NCBI GenBank assembly: GCA_938031175.1
Contig: CALHGZ010000002.1
Location: 310,317-374,316 of the forward strand
DNA: 64,000 bases
DNA from: Candidatus Kapaibacterium sp.
GTDB taxonomy: Bacteria; Bacteroidota; Ignavibacteria; Kapaibacteriales; UBA2268
Reading direction: 5' to 3'
The notes beneath the pieces are model-generated. The model made no database searches. It was not told the DNA's origin and saw only the letters and a program-made list of their open reading frames with translations. How positions within the stretch are numbered: position 1 is the stretch's first letter; every line of letters begins with the position of its first letter. The translations under genes and the position numbers were made by a program. Shown here piece after piece: positions 62,002 to 64,000 of the stretch.

Positions 62002-62400
62002 TTATTCTTTGGCTTGTTCCTGGTTTTTAGCTTTTAAAATTTCTCTTTTCTTACGTAATTCTTTTCTACGATAATATCTTTCTGTAACTGTTTTAATATG
62101 ATTTTTGACAGCTTCTTCGATTTCTGGTTGGGTTTTTCCTTTAAAAGCTAAATGTCTTCTTAAAAATATCCCTTTATAGCTAAGTAGTTTAGAGACAATA
62201 TGAGTTGGTTGAGCACCAACATCAAGCCAATGGATAGTTTTATCGGGGTCAACTTCAATTGTGGATGGATGAGTATGTGGATTATAATATCCCAACCTTT
62301 CAATGAATGCACCATCTCGACGTTTGCGTGAGTCAACCACAACGATATCATAAAATGGTTTGTGAATTCTGCCTTTTCTTCTTAATCTGATTTTGACCAT
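62002..62400 (-). CDS. rpsP: 30S ribosomal protein S16
   Basis: A 132-residue S16. The family core is KIRLRRKGRIHKPFYDIVVVDSRKRRDGAFIERLGYYNPHT, followed by ALxWLDVGAQPTHIVSKLL (here TIHWLDVGAQPTH). A C-terminal extension of some 45 residues rich in Lys, Arg and Glu goes beyond the E. coli length (82 residues); such tails are common in Bacteroidota. It follows ffh by 30 bases, the frequent ffh-rpsP order, but rimM and trmD do not follow here. Confidence 0.95.
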   Translation of the reverse strand: MVKIRLRRKGRIHKPFYDIVVVDSRKRRDGAFIERLGYYNPHTHPSTIEVDPDKTIHWLDVGAQPTHIVSKLLSYKGIFLRRHLAFKGKTQPEIEEAVKNHIKTVTERYYRRKELRKKREILKAKNQEQAKE

Positions 62401-62430
62401 TATTTCACCAATATATGTTTTAAATAATAA

Positions 62431-63768
62431 TTAATTTCCAAATCCAGGAGGTAAATTGAAATTTTTCAGGAAATTTGCTTTACCGCCGCGTGCAATGTTT
62501 TTCATCATTTTTTGCATATCTTCGAATTGTTTAATCAGGCGATTAACATCTTGAATTGTAGTACCACTCCCATTAGCAATTCTTTTTCTTCTGGAACCAT
62601 TTAATATTTTTGGATTATTACGCTCTTGTTTTGTCATTGATTGGATAATAGCCTCAACCTTTGAAAATGCCTTATCATCAATGTTTATACCTCTGAGTGC
62701 TTTATCCATACCGGGTATCATGCCTAACAAATCACGTAATGAGCCCATTTTTTTAATTGTCTTTAACTGGGCAAGAAAATCCTCAAAAGTAAACTGATTT
62801 TTTCGGATTTTTTCTTCGATTTTTTTTGCTTCCTGTTGATCGATTTCGGCTTCAGCTTTTTCTACAAGCGTTAAAATATCACCCATACCTAAAATTCTGG
62901 ATGCAATGCGTTCAGGATGAAAAGGTTCAAGCGCATCAATTTTTTCACCGATTGATGCAAATTTTATTGGTTTACCAACAACTGAAAGCACAGATAATGC
63001 AGCACCACCGCGTGTATCCCCATCTAATTTAGTGAGTACAACCCCAGTTAGCGGCAGACGCTCATTAAATGCTTGAGCAGTATTAACTGCATCTTGCCCA
63101 ATCATTGCATCGCAAACAAAAAGTGTTTCAGTGGGTTTAACAGCTTTTGCAATATTTTCTACTTCCTGCATCATTTCTTCATCTATTGTCAGTCTTCCAG
63201 CCGTGTCAATTATTACTGTATCTCTTCCAAATTTTTTTGCGTATGAAATTGAATCAGTCGCAATTCGGACCGGATTGTTACCTTCTGCTGAATAAACAGG
63301 TACTTTTATTTCTGAAGATAGTTGTTTTAATTGTTCAATTGCAGCCGGTCGGTATATATCAGCTGCAACAAGAAGTGGTTGCTTGCCTTTCTTCCTTAAA
63401 TTTTTTGCTAGTTTTGCACAAAATGTTGTTTTACCCGAGCCTTGAAGTCCTGCTACTAAAATAACAGTAGGTGGGGTAGGTGAAAACGAAATTTCATTCA
63501 TTTTACTACCCAAAACTTCTACAAGCTCATCATATACTATTTTTACGATTAATTGTTCAGGTAAAAGTTTTCCTTTGACTTCTGTCCCGATTGCCTTTTC
63601 TTTTACGTCTTCAACAAATTTACGAGCTACATTTATATTTACATCAGCTTCAAGCAATGCACGTCGAATCTCACGCATTGCTTCGGAAATATTGTCCTCT
63701 GTGATTGTAGCTTGACCGCGAAATCTTTTGAGTACTAATTCTAGTTTTTCTTGTAGATTATCAAACAT
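62431..63768 (-). CDS. ffh: Signal recognition particle protein Ffh/SRP54
   Basis: A 445-residue SRP GTPase that directs inner-membrane and exported proteins to the translocon. An N-terminal helical domain (about 1-85) is followed by the GTPase domain with GLQGSGKTTFCAKLA (P-loop), DTAGRL, and TKLDGDTRGGAAL, which includes TKLD. A C-terminal M domain carries GMIPGMDKAL and GSRRKRIANGSGTTIQDVNRLIKQFEDMQKMM for RNA and signal binding. The ATG at 63768 is preferred to the TTG six codons upstream. rpsP lies downstream on the same strand. Confidence 0.96.
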   Translation of the reverse strand: MFDNLQEKLELVLKRFRGQATITEDNISEAMREIRRALLEADVNINVARKFVEDVKEKAIGTEVKGKLLPEQLIVKIVYDELVEVLGSKMNEISFSPTPPTVILVAGLQGSGKTTFCAKLAKNLRKKGKQPLLVAADIYRPAAIEQLKQLSSEIKVPVYSAEGNNPVRIATDSISYAKKFGRDTVIIDTAGRLTIDEEMMQEVENIAKAVKPTETLFVCDAMIGQDAVNTAQAFNERLPLTGVVLTKLDGDTRGGAALSVLSVVGKPIKFASIGEKIDALEPFHPERIASRILGMGDILTLVEKAEAEIDQQEAKKIEEKIRKNQFTFEDFLAQLKTIKKMGSLRDLLGMIPGMDKALRGINIDDKAFSKVEAIIQSMTKQERNNPKILNGSRRKRIANGSGTTIQDVNRLIKQFEDMQKMMKNIARGGKANFLKNFNLPPGFGN

Positions 63769-63868
63769 TTTATGAACGAAATTCAAAACATTACAAACTA
63801 CAAAAATAGTATTTTAATTTTAATTTTAAAAGAGTTAATTAGTTATTATTCGTATATATACAAATCAA

Positions 63869-63896
63869 AACGCCCTGCATAAAGTAGCAGGGCGTT
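63869..63896 (-). terminator. Hairpin after the partial T9SS gene
   Basis: AACGCCCTGC (63869-63878) pairs with GCAGGGCGTT (63887-63896) over an 8-base loop. On the reverse strand a T-rich tract follows, and a T-run also follows on the forward strand, so it may serve both directions. Confidence 0.7.
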
Positions 63897-63918
63897 ATAT
63901 TTTTTATTTTTGATAGGA

Positions 63919-64000
63919 TTATTTTACGACAGTCAATTGACGAGTGATAAGCACTTCGCCTGATTTGACTACCAATGTGTAAATGCCGCTACTTAGTTTG
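63919..64000 (-). CDS. C-terminus of a T9SS-sorted protein, cut by the window edge
   Basis: The last 26 residues of a reverse-strand gene, in frame to the window end and closed by TAA at 63921-63919: KLSSGIYTLVVKSGEVLITR then QLTVVK. LSSGIYTLVV...VVK is the closing part of a T9SS type A sorting domain, comparable to the tails of the proteins ending at 34897 and 53172. The body of the protein is outside the window. A hairpin follows 23 bases later. Confidence 0.75.
   Translation of the reverse strand, partial: KLSSGIYTLVVKSGEVLITRQLTVVK

Overview
The window is a strongly AT-rich bacterial chromosome segment with tightly packed genes on both strands. It carries one tRNA, and I see no phage, insertion sequence or CRISPR array. 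Gene content points to the Bacteroidota/Chlorobi/Ignavibacteria side of the FCB group. Three proteins end in type IX secretion (T9SS) sorting domains. There is a TonB receptor with an N-terminal carboxypeptidase-regulatory-like domain, many lipoproteins with an SC-type lipobox, an SBBP-repeat protein, and a DUF6132 protein. The dense multiheme cytochrome block fits Ignavibacteria- or Kapabacteria-like relatives better than classical Bacteroidia. The assignment is inference from gene families; there is no rRNA in the window.

Left part (1-13300). A truncated secreted-protein start is followed by 6-phosphofructokinase, a reverse-strand DJ-1/acylphosphatase/SnoaL cluster, a TPR protein and a secreted S9 peptidase. 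Next come a probable metal-related pair (small Cys-rich exported protein plus TonB receptor), a TlpA-like thioredoxin, a PAP2 phosphatase, and an ArsR-type repressor diverging from a 71-residue Cys-rich protein and followed by an acyltransferase. A tRNA-Phe(GAA) lies at 13327-13399.

Middle left (13700-24230). A tricorn-like protease, a single-chain restriction/methylation enzyme, a Tat-exported class V aminotransferase-fold protein, a sigma factor with a small membrane partner, PdxB, and PanB.

Centre (24233-32982). This is the most notable region: eight consecutive same-strand genes. They encode a lipoprotein with a CX4CH heme motif, a PsbP-like lipoprotein, a six-heme lipoprotein with a collagen-like spacer, an outer-membrane barrel with one N-terminal heme motif, a Tat-type Rieske protein, a monoheme cytochrome, a membrane-anchored 13-heme cytochrome, and a cytochrome b561/heptaheme fusion. 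Together they carry 29 candidate heme-c attachment motifs plus a Rieske cluster. The order reads as an electron path from the quinone pool through the periplasm to the outer membrane. GMP synthase follows.

Right part (34600-64000). An SBBP-repeat T9SS protein, RluD, a DtxR/MntR-type repressor, an LRR lipoprotein, a lone nuoD, TrmH, an AddB-like nuclease, a polyprenyl synthase, DprA, a 1341-residue papain-like protease with eight Fn3-like modules and a T9SS tail, and a second SpoU methyltransferase. Then come trxA, scpB, scpA, an HD hydrolase and alr on the reverse strand, a PD40/OmpA-like lipoprotein, a P5C dehydrogenase operon with DUF6132 and DUF1858 proteins, rpsP and ffh. The window ends inside another T9SS protein.
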